A DNA stretch of 63,037 bases from the NCBI GenBank assembly GCA_021798275.1, contig JAJZMK010000006.1, positions 1 through 63,037 on the forward strand, read 5' to 3'. The notes under the pieces are model-generated. The model searched no databases, was not told the DNA's origin, and saw only the letters and a program-made list of their open reading frames with translations. This document shows positions 34,159 to 43,916 of the stretch, one piece after another. This DNA is from Actinomycetes bacterium. Lineage in GTDB: Bacteria; Actinomycetota; Acidimicrobiia; Acidimicrobiales; Bog-793. Numbering within the stretch: the first letter of the stretch is position 1; each line of letters begins with the position of its first letter. The position numbers and the translations under genes were made by a program.

Positions 34159-37100
34159 ATGAGTTCAGCTTCTTTTGCCCACCTTCATACGCACACCGAG
34201 TACTCTATGCTGGACGGGGCGGCTCGTGTGGAAGAACTTGTAAAGATGGCTGTAGAGGACAAGCAGCCGGCTATGGCGATTACCGATCATGGCAATATGT
34301 ACGGAGTCCTTGATTTTTATGACACCTGTAAAGCACACGGAATTTCGCCCATTGTCGGGATAGAAGCCTATATGGCAGCTCAGTCACGTTTTGAGAAACC
34401 TGTTAGGCGTGGTAAAATCGATGACACAGGGGGAGACGGAGAAAAAGGAGAAAAACTTTATTACCACCTAACCTTATTGTCAGAAACAACCAAAGGGTAC
34501 AAAAATCTGATCAAGCTCTCCTCCATGGCTTTCTTGGAAGGCTATTACTATAAACCGCGTGTAGATTTTGAATTGCTTGAGAAGTATCACGAAGGATTGA
34601 TAGCCTCAACCGGCTGTTTGGGTGGACTCGTAAACCAGTTTTTGTTGGCCGGGAATCCACTAGAGGCAAAAAAAACTGCAGCAAAATTGCAAGATATTTT
34701 TGGCAGGGACAACCTTTTTGTCGAATTGCAAGATCACGGCTTGCCTGAACAGAAAAGAACCAATCCCGAGTTGGTACAAATTGCTAAAGATATAAGGGCT
34801 CCTTTGATTGCCACCAATGATAGCCATTACTGCAGACGCACTGATGCAATATCTCATGATGCACTACTATGCGTGCAGACTGGGGCGACTATCAGCGATA
34901 CGAATAGGTTCAAGTTTGACGGAGAAGAACACTATTTAAAGTCATCGGCCGAGATGCGTATGTTGTTCGATGACCTACCGGAAGCATGCGATAACACCTT
35001 ATGGATTGCGGAGCGGGCCAATGCGGAAATTGAGCCCGGGCTCCCCACGTTACCTCAGTTCGAAGTTCCCGATGAATTTCAAGGCTCCACTTACGAAGAA
35101 TCAGCCTCTAAATACCTTAGGCACCTGACATACGAAGGAGCCTATGAGCGCTACGGGATAAGTCTCAACGAGGAAGTGAGAAACCGCCTTGATTACGAAC
35201 TGAACGTGATCGGCGAAATGGGTTTCAGCGCCTATTTCTTGGTTGTGGCTGATCTTATCAACTTTGCCAACAGAAAAGGAATCAGAGTCGGTCCCGGTCG
35301 AGGCTCCGCCGCAGGTTGTTGCGTAGCCTATTGCCTGAAAATAGTTAATATAGACCCTATTGCCTATGGGCTCATCTTTGAACGCTTTTTGAACCCCGGT
35401 AGAAAGTCTATGCCCGATATAGATATGGACTTCGACGAACGTTACCGTTCTGAGATGATCGGATATGCTTCCGAACGCTATGGCTGGGACAAAGTAGCCC
35501 AGATAGTTACTTTCTCAACCATAAAAGCCAGGGCAGCCGTGCGTGATGCGGCCAGAGTATTGGGTTATCCTTACGGTCTCGGCGACAAAATAGCCAAAGC
35601 CATGCCTCCCGTAATCATGGGGAGAGACACCCCTCTCAGCGCCTGTCTTGAATTTGATGAAAAATATGAAGACGGATATAAAGCCGCCGGATTATTGAGG
35701 GAAATGTATGAGCAAGAGCCGGATGCCAAGAAAGTCATTGACGTAGCCAGAGGTCTGGAGGGTTTGAGGCGCCAAGATGGAATCCATGCCGCCGCTGTTG
35801 TTATTACCAATGAGCCACTGACGGAGTATCTACCCATACAGAGAAAGCCGGAACCGAACGGGGATGTGAGCAATGCCCCAGTTGTTACTCAGTACGAGAT
35901 GACCGGTGTGGAGCGTCTCGGTCTGTTGAAGATGGATTTTTTGGGCCTTAGGAATCTGTCTGTAATAGACATAGCACTACACCTCATTGAGGAAAGCACG
36001 GGAGAAAAGCCGGATATCGATAAAATAGACCTTGCCGATGAAAAAACTTATGAGATGCTAAGGCGGGGAGATTCCATAGGTGTTTTCCAATTGGAAGGCA
36101 ATGCCATGCGTTCTCTTATGCGTTCTCTGGCCCCCACATGTTTTGATGATGTCGCGGCTCTTGTAGCTCTTTATAGGCCGGGACCGATGGCAGCCAATAT
36201 GCATAAAGATTATGCCGACCGCAAGAACGGACGAAAGCCGGTTGAGTATCTACACGAAGACCTAAAAGAAATTCTCCCCGAGACATACGGTCTAATGATT
36301 TATCAAGAATCCATGATGCGTGTCGCACAGCGCTTTGCGGGCTACTCTTTGGCCGAAGCCGACAATTTGAGGAAAGCGTGTGGGAAGAAAAACAGGGAAT
36401 TAATTGCAAAAGAAAGAGCAAAATTCGTAGCCGGTTGCGATAAAACCGGCTACGGACAAGATCTCGGAACCAAAATATTCGATATTATCGAGCCTTTTGC
36501 GGACTATGCCTTCAATAAATCTCACGCTTACGGCTATGGCCTCGTAGCTTATCAAACCGCTTGGCTTAAGGCCAACTATCCGGTTGAATACCTGTCTGCT
36601 CTTTTGTCATCTGTCAAAGATGACAAAGATAAAATGGCCGTTTATCTGGCTGAATGTCGTAATATGCAGATAGAAGTGCTCGTGCCTGATATCAATACCT
36701 CAACCTCGGAATTTTCCCCTTACATCACTGATTGGGTTGCGGATAAAATTACCGGGAACAAAAAAGAGAATTCCAAGAAAGCCATAGTCTTTGGGCTGAC
36801 TGCCATCAGGAATGTGGGCCAGGCTGTGGTGTCTCAGATCCTTGTCGAGAGAGATAAGAGCGGGCCGTTTAAAGATTTTTATGATTTTTGCCAAAGAGTT
36901 GACCCTTCGGTGTTGAATAAAAGGGCCATAGAATCTTTGGTCAAAGCCGGAGCTTTTGACAGCCTTTCACATACCAGAAAAGGCCTTTTGCTTAGCTACG
37001 AGGATATTGTAGAAAAGTCTTTGCAGCGCAGACGAGAGGAGCAGCAAGGGATCTCCACCCTGTTTTCTCTTTTCGATGATCCCTCTATGCAAGGTGGAAA

Positions 37101-37833
37101 ACAAAGCGACTCTCTCTATAGCGAGAACAAAGTCCAGATACCAGAAGTTGAATTCTCAAAAACAGAAAAGCTTGTTTTTGAGAAAGAGATGCTGGGCTTA
37201 TATGTGAGTGACCACCCTTTGAAGGGTTTTGAGCTTCAGCTGTCGCGATTGACAGATATGAGTATCCGCGAATTAATAGACTCTAATTTGGACTCAGATG
37301 AAGATGGGAATCCAACTCTACAAGAAAATACCAGGTCTAATGGATTTATTACCGTAGGGGGAGTTGTTACAGCCCTTTCAAAACGCTACACCAAAAGAGG
37401 TGAGTTGATGGCTACGTTTACTCTCGAAGATTTGGATGCGTCCGTAGAAGTGTTCGTGTTTCCAAAATCAATGGCCGAATTTGGGACAAAATTGGAAAAT
37501 GATCAGATCGTCCTGGTCAGGGGTCGTGCCGATACCCGTGATGACGCCTTAAAAATTGTGTGTCAGGAAGTCATCAAACCTGAACTCGTTCCCATGGGAC
37601 AGGCTGTGCCTGTAAAGATAAATTTACCGATACATTCCGCTTCGGAGGGAATGGTTCAAAAACTCAAAGATCTCATAGCTGACCATCCCGGGGTTTCTCC
37701 CGTGGTGATTATGCTGGGGGATAAGTCGCTTCAACTCACAGAAGAGTTTTGCGTGGAGCCAAGTAACGGTTTTATGGGGGCAATTAAAGAATTATTGGGT
37801 GCAAATGCCGTTTTGAATGCCGCTTCTTTCTAG
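34159..37833 (+). CDS. dnaE: DNA polymerase III alpha subunit DnaE
   Basis: This is the replicative polymerase, 1224 residues. The PHP domain is at the N-terminus (FAHLHTHTEYSMLDGAA, AITDHGNMYG). The C-family polymerase core includes GPGRGSAAGC and the catalytic PDIDMDFDERYR; FNKSHAYGYGLVAYQTAWLK follows. A helix-hairpin-helix and an OB-fold (TVGGVVTALSKRYTKRGELMATFTLED) end the protein. The PHP metal ligands appear intact. ATG 34159 lies behind GAGAGTTAAG. A perfect 11-bp inverted repeat lies within the coding region (36426-36454). Confidence 0.97.
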   Translation: MSSASFAHLHTHTEYSMLDGAARVEELVKMAVEDKQPAMAITDHGNMYGVLDFYDTCKAHGISPIVGIEAYMAAQSRFEKPVRRGKIDDTGGDGEKGEKLYYHLTLLSETTKGYKNLIKLSSMAFLEGYYYKPRVDFELLEKYHEGLIASTGCLGGLVNQFLLAGNPLEAKKTAAKLQDIFGRDNLFVELQDHGLPEQKRTNPELVQIAKDIRAPLIATNDSHYCRRTDAISHDALLCVQTGATISDTNRFKFDGEEHYLKSSAEMRMLFDDLPEACDNTLWIAERANAEIEPGLPTLPQFEVPDEFQGSTYEESASKYLRHLTYEGAYERYGISLNEEVRNRLDYELNVIGEMGFSAYFLVVADLINFANRKGIRVGPGRGSAAGCCVAYCLKIVNIDPIAYGLIFERFLNPGRKSMPDIDMDFDERYRSEMIGYASERYGWDKVAQIVTFSTIKARAAVRDAARVLGYPYGLGDKIAKAMPPVIMGRDTPLSACLEFDEKYEDGYKAAGLLREMYEQEPDAKKVIDVARGLEGLRRQDGIHAAAVVITNEPLTEYLPIQRKPEPNGDVSNAPVVTQYEMTGVERLGLLKMDFLGLRNLSVIDIALHLIEESTGEKPDIDKIDLADEKTYEMLRRGDSIGVFQLEGNAMRSLMRSLAPTCFDDVAALVALYRPGPMAANMHKDYADRKNGRKPVEYLHEDLKEILPETYGLMIYQESMMRVAQRFAGYSLAEADNLRKACGKKNRELIAKERAKFVAGCDKTGYGQDLGTKIFDIIEPFADYAFNKSHAYGYGLVAYQTAWLKANYPVEYLSALLSSVKDDKDKMAVYLAECRNMQIEVLVPDINTSTSEFSPYITDWVADKITGNKKENSKKAIVFGLTAIRNVGQAVVSQILVERDKSGPFKDFYDFCQRVDPSVLNKRAIESLVKAGAFDSLSHTRKGLLLSYEDIVEKSLQRRREEQQGISTLFSLFDDPSMQGGKQSDSLYSENKVQIPEVEFSKTEKLVFEKEMLGLYVSDHPLKGFELQLSRLTDMSIRELIDSNLDSDEDGNPTLQENTRSNGFITVGGVVTALSKRYTKRGELMATFTLEDLDASVEVFVFPKSMAEFGTKLENDQIVLVRGRADTRDDALKIVCQEVIKPELVPMGQAVPVKINLPIHSASEGMVQKLKDLIADHPGVSPVVIMLGDKSLQLTEEFCVEPSNGFMGAIKELLGANAVLNAASF

Positions 37834-38186
37834 ACCCTTTTGTCTCTATACCGTCTGCTTAAAATATCACTTTGAAGATTTAAGGCTAAAGACGCCTCCT
37901 GGTAAAATATTTTGAGATCAAGGAACGTCCCAGACAGTTTTTATCCTTATGTTACAAAACTTTAAATAACCATACTCGCAGGTACGTCCTCATGTAGAGT
38001 AGATATTAGCGGTTGCCACTCCCTTTCTCTATGAGGACGGCAGGCATCGACTATCTGGGTGGTTTACAATTGAGATAGCGGAAATTGAAATTTTATAGCT
38101 TATGGGAGTTGTTAAATTTTTTGAACATCTGCGAAAAAGGTATCAGATTGCCTATAGATAGGCATTGGCGCTGTAAAGGATTCTGA
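37834..38186. other. Intergenic region after dnaE
   Basis: A long bulged hairpin (37985-38039) is the only structure seen: CGTCCTCAT/ATGAGGACG plus AGAG/CTCT with a 27-nt loop. It may be a dnaE 3' structure or a small RNA. No gene. Confidence 0.5.
37985..38039. repeat. Bulged inverted repeat after dnaE
   Basis: Outer arms of 9 bp and inner arms of 4 bp are separated by a 2-nt bulge on the left side. No U-tract follows. Confidence 0.5.
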
Positions 38187-38879
38187 ATGATGGAAGTTAT
38201 TACCAAAGATTGCACAGCTCTAGATGATTTAGAACTTGCAGAAATGGCTGACATCTCCGCGTCCGGAGAAGCGCGTTTGGAAGTCGGCTTATTGTCAAAG
38301 CTAAAAGATGAATGGGTTTTAGTTACAAAGATTACGGATACCAACAGGCTTTTGGGGTTCTCGTTTGCCAGTCTGGAGCGTATAGGCGGTACGCCGAGCA
38401 TACTGATAGCTGTAGCCTCTTTCGTTAGAGAGGATGTTGCCAAAGAGGCCATGAAACTTCTGATGAAAGACTTATACAGGCGCGCTCTTCTGGCATTTCC
38501 CGGTGAAGATGTACTGGTCAGTACTAAAATGAGTTCTTACTTCGGATATCAAGCTTATGCAGGCTTACATGACATCTTGCCGATAGAAGGCCATAAACCG
38601 ACCGGGGAGGAGAGGGCCTGGGCCCGCCGTCTGGCCAAGCGCTTTTCCTTGGATTCACAGATAGATGACAGGACGTTTTTGGCCAGAGGTAACGGCTCTC
38701 CTGTGGCTGTTTTCGACTATCAGCCGTTTGGGGAAGAAGAGTTTGATATAGATCAAGATCGTAGTCTTGAAATATGTAAATCTGTCTTTGAACAAGTTGA
38801 CAGAGGTAACTACGACTGCGTGATCCCCCTCGGATGGGCAATGGCTGAGGATCTGGCCAACGGTATGTTGCCGAAGTAA
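38187..38879 (+). CDS. Hypothetical protein, possibly GNAT-like
   Basis: This 230-residue soluble protein is not firmly recognised. The middle part (LLGFSFASLERIGGTPSILIAVASF followed by a helix and RALLAFPGEDVLVSTKM) looks like the central strands of an acetyltransferase fold. The acetyl-CoA loop is not evident. ATG codons at 38187 and 38190 are both possible. It stands between dnaE and the men region, convergent with the next gene. Confidence 0.65.
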   Translation: MMEVITKDCTALDDLELAEMADISASGEARLEVGLLSKLKDEWVLVTKITDTNRLLGFSFASLERIGGTPSILIAVASFVREDVAKEAMKLLMKDLYRRALLAFPGEDVLVSTKMSSYFGYQAYAGLHDILPIEGHKPTGEERAWARRLAKRFSLDSQIDDRTFLARGNGSPVAVFDYQPFGEEEFDIDQDRSLEICKSVFEQVDRGNYDCVIPLGWAMAEDLANGMLPK

Positions 38880-38944
38880 CCGATCAACCCGGTTTTGATG
38901 ACCGCTTATTACTAGGTTCGCGATCTATTGATCGATATCTATTG

Positions 38945-39748
38945 TCAGCCGCGGCGTCTCTTTGGAGCTATGACACTCATGACAACTTTTGGAACGTGTC
39001 CGTTCTGCACTCTGTAGAGGCCTATCAATAAGTGTGTCACCTTGCCCCCAAGTAGCTTGGTAAGTTCTTTCTTAGACAGTACGTATTCGCCCGACTCCGG
39101 CAAGAATTGCCGGTATTTACCGTCTGCCAAGGGGAGTTTTTGTATGGTGCCTCCCCATTCGAAGACACACGTCATGTCGTTGGTCTCAGATAAAATAATT
39201 TCCATCTGAGATTTAGTTATATCTATAAGAGCTACGGAAGGCTCTACGGCTTCCAAATCCATAAAGGCAATTGATGGGCCGAAGTTGCCGAGTATCTTGC
39301 CCGAAGTCGATTTTTTTGTAGCGGTCATTTTCAGCAGCTTTTTAACTTTTCTGTAAGGTAATTGCCCAAGTAGCGATATAGATTCTAAAGTTTCTATAGC
39401 TTCTGGTCTGGAAGGATCAACAGGGTTAGGTTTGGCTGGGTTGTTGAGCTCGAGCAAAGTAAATTTTTTGATATTAAATGTTGAATGGGACTTGCTTTCC
39501 CGGTCGTCGTTTTTTTCTTTTGTCGCAACTTGGGAAACAGGTAGTTTGGAAAGTTGCAGATAACGGGAGTTTCTGACAAATGACCCGGTATCTATGTCGA
39601 CGCCTATCCATTCCGAAGGTGAATAGAATAATGTGGCGCAAGTGATTTGGTTAGCGTATTTTGGCGTGGGGAAGTTCCTACTTTTTTTTGCAGCCGATAA
39701 ACCTTGAGCTAATTCGGTCTGATTATCTTGGGTAATTTCGTATGTCAT
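38945..39748 (-). CDS. Hypothetical protein next to menE
   Basis: This 267-residue basic protein is not recognised. It has no signal peptide or membrane span. The C-terminal half contains strands around PSIAFMDLEAVEPSVALIDI and YVLSKKELTKLLGGKVTHLLIGLYRV, ending in PKRRRG. The middle is low-complexity and polar. It lies 140 bp downstream of menE on the same strand and could be cotranscribed. A role in menaquinone synthesis is not supported by any motif. Confidence 0.65.
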   Translation of the reverse strand: MTYEITQDNQTELAQGLSAAKKSRNFPTPKYANQITCATLFYSPSEWIGVDIDTGSFVRNSRYLQLSKLPVSQVATKEKNDDRESKSHSTFNIKKFTLLELNNPAKPNPVDPSRPEAIETLESISLLGQLPYRKVKKLLKMTATKKSTSGKILGNFGPSIAFMDLEAVEPSVALIDITKSQMEIILSETNDMTCVFEWGGTIQKLPLADGKYRQFLPESGEYVLSKKELTKLLGGKVTHLLIGLYRVQNGHVPKVVMSVIAPKRRRG

Positions 39749-39888
39749 CTTTATCCGATTGGTCAGAGCTGTATGGACGCATCAAACAACCGTCTGATCC
39801 TAGTATGAGTAAAATCCATTGTAGTAATCGTAACTGCTAACTCTTTTATATTCTTGTCAATAAGGTACATTTCCAACTCTCTGTCGTA

Positions 39889-41214
39889 TCAATCTTGCAC
39901 GGAAAACCCAGTACCAAGGCTCCTATCTTTATCGATAAGGGGTATTCTGCCTTCCAAGGCATAGGCCGTAAGCTGCGATTTAATGGGTTTCCCGATAGCT
40001 GTTTTTGGAATCTGATTTACCAGATAGAGTGATTTTGGAACCGCCCAGGGTCCTATCTCGTCTTTTATACTCTCTTTCAAAGATGCAATGTCAACTTTTT
40101 CGCCGGTCTCATGCTTTACGAGGAAAGCGACAACTTTTTGACCCCATATCTTGTCCTCCATCCCCGCTACAACGGCTTCGGCAATGCCTTTGGTTTTCAG
40201 GATGACTTTCTCCACGTGCGAAGGCCATACTTTTTCTCCCCCCGTAATAATCAGTTCCGCTATTCGGCCATCGACGATCAATTTCCCACACTGATCCAAT
40301 TTTCCGGCATCTCCTGTCGGGAACCATCCGTCGAGCTTGGAGGTCTCGTTAGCGAATCTGTAATTCTTAAAAAGCATGGCACCTCTGAGGCAAATTTCAC
40401 CTTCTTTCAAAGATCGGTCTATTACAGAGTTTGCTTTATCGATACTGCGAAAAGCCAATTCCATTCCGTCTAAAATGTTTCCGTCGTAGACTACGCCGCT
40501 GGCGGTCTCGGTCATTCCGTATGTCTTGATGACGTTAGAGGGTGTGTTGTCGGGTAATTTCGAACCGCCGAGAAGTATTTTTCTGAATTGATCTGCATAG
40601 GTATTTCCCAGTCTGTCCAGCGTGGTCGGTACCAGAGATGTCAAGTTCACCTTCTCTTCTTTGATGAGTCCGACGATAGTCTCTTTGTCAAATTTGGCTA
40701 TAGCGACGACTTCTGTGCCCGTCAGAATGCCTCTTGTGATAATAGAAAGACCGCCGATATGGCTTACGGGCAAACAACATAGCCATTTGTCTTGACCCGG
40801 ATTAGTCTTTAAATATCGATTTGTAGCTTGTGCCGACGCCAGAAGAGCGTCAATGCCGATGACAACACCCTTTGGTGTCCCCGTGGTTCCTGAAGTTGGT
40901 ATGACAACCCCGTCCCCATCCTCCGTCCCGACTCCATCTTTTAAAGCTACGGTTTCAAAGTCACGCAAAACTCCCGTTTTGCCGGTTATCACATATCTAT
41001 CAAGGATATTTTCAGACCTAGATGATGCTTCTACACTGTTTCCTGTCGGCGTGATTATATAGTTAGGGCGTAGAAGTTTGATAATTCTTTGTTTTGCATG
41101 TTTGGATAATCTTGTATCCAAAGGCAAGATGGCGTCACCGTTTTCAAAGCACTTTTCTGTCAAGAATCGAAATAAGTCACCGCCCGGTAAATCAAGAGCA
41201 ACAAGTTTCCGCAC
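39889..41214 (-). CDS. menE: o-Succinylbenzoate-CoA ligase
   Basis: MenE activates o-succinylbenzoate to its CoA thioester for MenB. The protein is an ANL-superfamily enzyme: the P-loop-like VIPTSGTTGTPKGVVIG, the A5 motif KTYGMTETASG, GWFPTGDAGKLDQCG and the hinge region DGRIAELIITGGEKVWPS. The catalytic Lys is in IPKTAIGKPIKS. It has 441 residues, compact as in actinobacterial MenE. It is divergent from menB, and the surrounding menB, menA, menH and menD support the assignment over other acyl-CoA ligases. Confidence 0.9.
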   Translation of the reverse strand: MRKLVALDLPGGDLFRFLTEKCFENGDAILPLDTRLSKHAKQRIIKLLRPNYIITPTGNSVEASSRSENILDRYVITGKTGVLRDFETVALKDGVGTEDGDGVVIPTSGTTGTPKGVVIGIDALLASAQATNRYLKTNPGQDKWLCCLPVSHIGGLSIITRGILTGTEVVAIAKFDKETIVGLIKEEKVNLTSLVPTTLDRLGNTYADQFRKILLGGSKLPDNTPSNVIKTYGMTETASGVVYDGNILDGMELAFRSIDKANSVIDRSLKEGEICLRGAMLFKNYRFANETSKLDGWFPTGDAGKLDQCGKLIVDGRIAELIITGGEKVWPSHVEKVILKTKGIAEAVVAGMEDKIWGQKVVAFLVKHETGEKVDIASLKESIKDEIGPWAVPKSLYLVNQIPKTAIGKPIKSQLTAYALEGRIPLIDKDRSLGTGFSVQD

Positions 41215-41240
41215 AAATATATTCTATCCGATGATCCAAA

Positions 41241-41269
41241 AAGCTAAGGCTGTAACCTAAAACTGTCAA
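41241..41269 (-). promoter_or_regulatory. Possible menE promoter
   Basis: On the minus strand TTGACA is followed after 17 bp by TAGCTT, 27 bp before the menE start. The -35 is perfect but the -10 matches only in half its positions. Confidence 0.35.
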
Positions 41270-41336
41270 ATGCGGTAAATTGTATCCGCACGGCTTTATT
41301 GATCGTAAGCGTTGGAGAAAGCGAAAATAGGTAAAT

Positions 41337-42185
41337 ATGTCCGGAGAAAATGGTGTTTTGGATTGGCAACAGATAGGGAACTACGATGACATCAAACTAG
41401 AAAAGGCTGAGCACATAGCGAAAATAACGATCTGTCGGCCGGAAGTTCGTAATGCGTTTAGACCTCAAACTGTTGCCGAGTTGATGGATGCATTTCTGGT
41501 TGTCAGAGATGACCCTGACATTGGGGTAGCCATTTTGACCGGACAAGGCGAATTGGCATTTTGTTCCGGCGGAGACCAAAAAGTTAGAGGTGAAGACGGA
41601 TACATAGGAAGTGACGAACTGGCCAAGAAGGGTATAGGTCGTCTCAATGTTTTGGATTTGCAGATTCAAATCCGTCGCTTACCAAAGCCGGTCGTAGCGA
41701 TGGTAGCCGGTTATGCCATAGGCGGGGGCCACGTTCTCCATCTGGTCTGTGATCTGACCATAGCGGCTGATAATGCCCGCTTTGGGCAGACCGGTCCCAG
41801 GGTAGGGAGTTTTGATGCCGGCTACGGAGCCGGCTTGCTAGCCAGAACCATAGGTATAAAGAAAGCTAAAGAAATTTGGTTCCTCTGTCGCCAATATGAC
41901 GCTGCCCAGGCTCTTGAAATGGGACTGGTCAATACCGTTGTCAAGTTGGAAGACTTGGAGAAAGAAACCGTGGCGTGGTGCAAAGAGATGTTGGAATTAT
42001 CACCTTTGTCACTTAGGCTTCTAAAAGCCGGCTTCAATGCCGCCGATGAAGGATTGGCAGGCGTACAACAGTTGGCCGGTGACGCAACCATGCTTTTTTA
42101 TATGAGTGATGAGGCGCAGGAAGGACGCAACGCTTACTTGGAAAAGAGGGATCCCGATTTTTCCAAGTTTTCAAGGCGACCCTGA
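41337..42185 (+). CDS. menB: 1,4-Dihydroxy-2-naphthoyl-CoA synthase
   Basis: MenB, a crotonase-fold enzyme, closes the second ring of the naphthoquinone. Motifs are typical: [29 protein letters not shown] (oxyanion hole), [37 protein letters not shown] and LEKRDPDFS at the end. Length is 282 residues. ATG 41337 follows GTAAAT without a strong SD. Its stop overlaps the menA start (TGATG), indicating coupled translation. Confidence 0.96.
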   Translation: MSGENGVLDWQQIGNYDDIKLEKAEHIAKITICRPEVRNAFRPQTVAELMDAFLVVRDDPDIGVAILTGQGELAFCSGGDQKVRGEDGYIGSDELAKKGIGRLNVLDLQIQIRRLPKPVVAMVAGYAIGGGHVLHLVCDLTIAADNARFGQTGPRVGSFDAGYGAGLLARTIGIKKAKEIWFLCRQYDAAQALEMGLVNTVVKLEDLEKETVAWCKEMLELSPLSLRLLKAGFNAADEGLAGVQQLAGDATMLFYMSDEAQEGRNAYLEKRDPDFSKFSRRP

Positions 42186-43051
42186 TGGCTACTTTTGTAG
42201 ATTTTCTACACGGTGCCAGACCAAGGACTCTGCCGGCAGCAGTCGTGCCGGTTATTGTCGGTATAGCGGTGGCTGCGGACGAAGCTAAGGTAAATGTCCT
42301 AAACGCTCTTTTGGCTTTGGTGGTTGCTCTGGCGGTTCAGATAGGAACCAACTATGCCAACGACTACTCCGATGGCGTAAAAGGTACCGATTCTGTGCGG
42401 GTTGGTCCTACGAGATTGGTGGCCGGGGCCATAGCAAGCCCTAGAGCTGTTAAAATCGCCGCTCTGGTCAGTTTCTTTGTCACGGCCGCTGCAGGTCTGA
42501 CGATTGCCGTTAGGACTTCTCCCTGGCTAATTTTGGTCGGTGCTCTCTGTATATTGGCCGGCTGGCTATATACGGGAGGTCCGAAACCTTACGGTTATTT
42601 GGGGCTTGGTGAATTGTTTGTATTTATCTTTTTTGGCTTGGTAGCCGTTATCGGTACGACTTACGCCGCGTCGGATAAATTTATTCCTCTTTCCGTGTTT
42701 GCCGCCGTGCCGGTTGGTTTATTAGCGGTTTGTCTTTTAATGATTAACAATATCAGGGATATTGAAACAGATAAAAAGTCGGGTAAAAACACTCTTGCCG
42801 TTATCATGGGAGATAAAAGAAGCAGATTACTGTATGTGTCTATCTTGGTATCTGCGGTTTGCATTGCTGCGGTGATCGCTGTGGTAAAAATATCGGCTTT
42901 GCTTGTATTGCTTTGCATACCGCTGATGTTTACTCCGGTCAGGAAAGTACTTGCGGGAGACAAAGGTCTAGATTTGATACCGGTATTGGCCAAAACTGCC
43001 CTTGTGCAGATCGTGGCCGGGATTCTACTCGCTATAGGTATTTGGCTATAA
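42185..43051 (+). CDS. menA: 1,4-Dihydroxy-2-naphthoate polyprenyltransferase
   Basis: MenA attaches the polyprenyl tail to dihydroxynaphthoate in the membrane. The UbiA-type motif is seen in TNYANDYSDGVKGTDSVRVGPTRLV (Asp-rich, Mg-prenyl-diphosphate binding), and a second Asp-rich loop in NNIRDIETDKKSGKNTLAV. About eight to nine membrane spans are present in 288 residues. It overlaps menB by one base at its start and the convergent menH by 20 bp at its end. Confidence 0.95.
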   Translation: MATFVDFLHGARPRTLPAAVVPVIVGIAVAADEAKVNVLNALLALVVALAVQIGTNYANDYSDGVKGTDSVRVGPTRLVAGAIASPRAVKIAALVSFFVTAAAGLTIAVRTSPWLILVGALCILAGWLYTGGPKPYGYLGLGELFVFIFFGLVAVIGTTYAASDKFIPLSVFAAVPVGLLAVCLLMINNIRDIETDKKSGKNTLAVIMGDKRSRLLYVSILVSAVCIAAVIAVVKISALLVLLCIPLMFTPVRKVLAGDKGLDLIPVLAKTALVQIVAGILLAIGIWL

Positions 43052-43784
43052 AGGACATTATCAACTCGGCCGCTTTGATCGGCTGCTCTGCGAGGACGGA
43101 ATGACCACAATTGTCTATTATGTCTAATTGACTAATGGCTCCTATTTTTTTGTGCAGTCTGCGTCCTATTTCAACATATTTTTCGTCATTGGCGCCGACC
43201 AGTATTAAAACCGGTATGTTATTTTTGGCCAGATTTGGCAATAGATCCCACATAGGTTCTTCGTTTCCCTGTCCGAGAGCCAATAGAGCGGAAGCCATTT
43301 TGTCTCCGTTGTTTTGGCAACGCTCTTTTAGTCCGGTTTCCTCCGGCGTCAAATGGGCAAACAAAGGTCCGGCAAGCCATTCTTTTATGAAGACCTCTAC
43401 GGGAACTTCCCTGATATGCTTGGCCAGTCTTTCGTCATCAAGACGCCTTTGCAGCCGCTCGTCTTGGTCTTGGATTCCGGCGGTAGCACTGATCAGCACC
43501 AACCCGGCTACAGAGCCTGGGTGTTCCAGAGCAATCCTAAGAGCTATCCTTGCCCCCATAGAGTAGCCGACATACACGGACTTACCGTAAAAAGAGGAAA
43601 TTTCCAAAGCGACGTCTCGGCTATCTTGGCCCGGTACTAACGGCTCTTTGTCACCGTGTCCAGGCAATTCTGCTATGTGTAGTTCGTAAGGAGAAAAGAG
43701 TGTTTCACTAAGGCCGCGATACGACGCGGCATTTTGGGTAAAACCGTGGATGAGGACTATTTGCCTTCTTCCCATCTGAGTCAA
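43032..43784 (-). CDS. menH: MenH-like alpha/beta hydrolase (SHCHC synthase)
   Basis: This alpha/beta-hydrolase has the oxyanion strand IVLIHGFTQNAASYRGL, the elbow VGYSMGARIALRIALEHP (Ser nucleophile) and a final His in NCGHSVLAEQP. MenH forms 2-succinyl-6-hydroxy-2,4-cyclohexadiene-1-carboxylate from the MenD product. The length of 250 residues and location between menA and menD support MenH over a general esterase. ATG 43784. Its last 20 bp overlap the end of menA on the other strand. Confidence 0.85.
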   Translation of the reverse strand: MTQMGRRQIVLIHGFTQNAASYRGLSETLFSPYELHIAELPGHGDKEPLVPGQDSRDVALEISSFYGKSVYVGYSMGARIALRIALEHPGSVAGLVLISATAGIQDQDERLQRRLDDERLAKHIREVPVEVFIKEWLAGPLFAHLTPEETGLKERCQNNGDKMASALLALGQGNEEPMWDLLPNLAKNNIPVLILVGANDEKYVEIGRRLHKKIGAISQLDIIDNCGHSVLAEQPIKAAELIMSFIAKYL

Positions 43785-43916
43785 AGTTTACCTTCCAAGT
43801 CATAGATACGCGTTTTGAGGGTAAAAGCGCTTAGGCATGACGGTAAAAGGAAAAATTGATAAATCAAAGCCTATTTTGCCAAGCGCGCAACCTTTTAAAT
43901 ATTCTAGTCTTTACTT

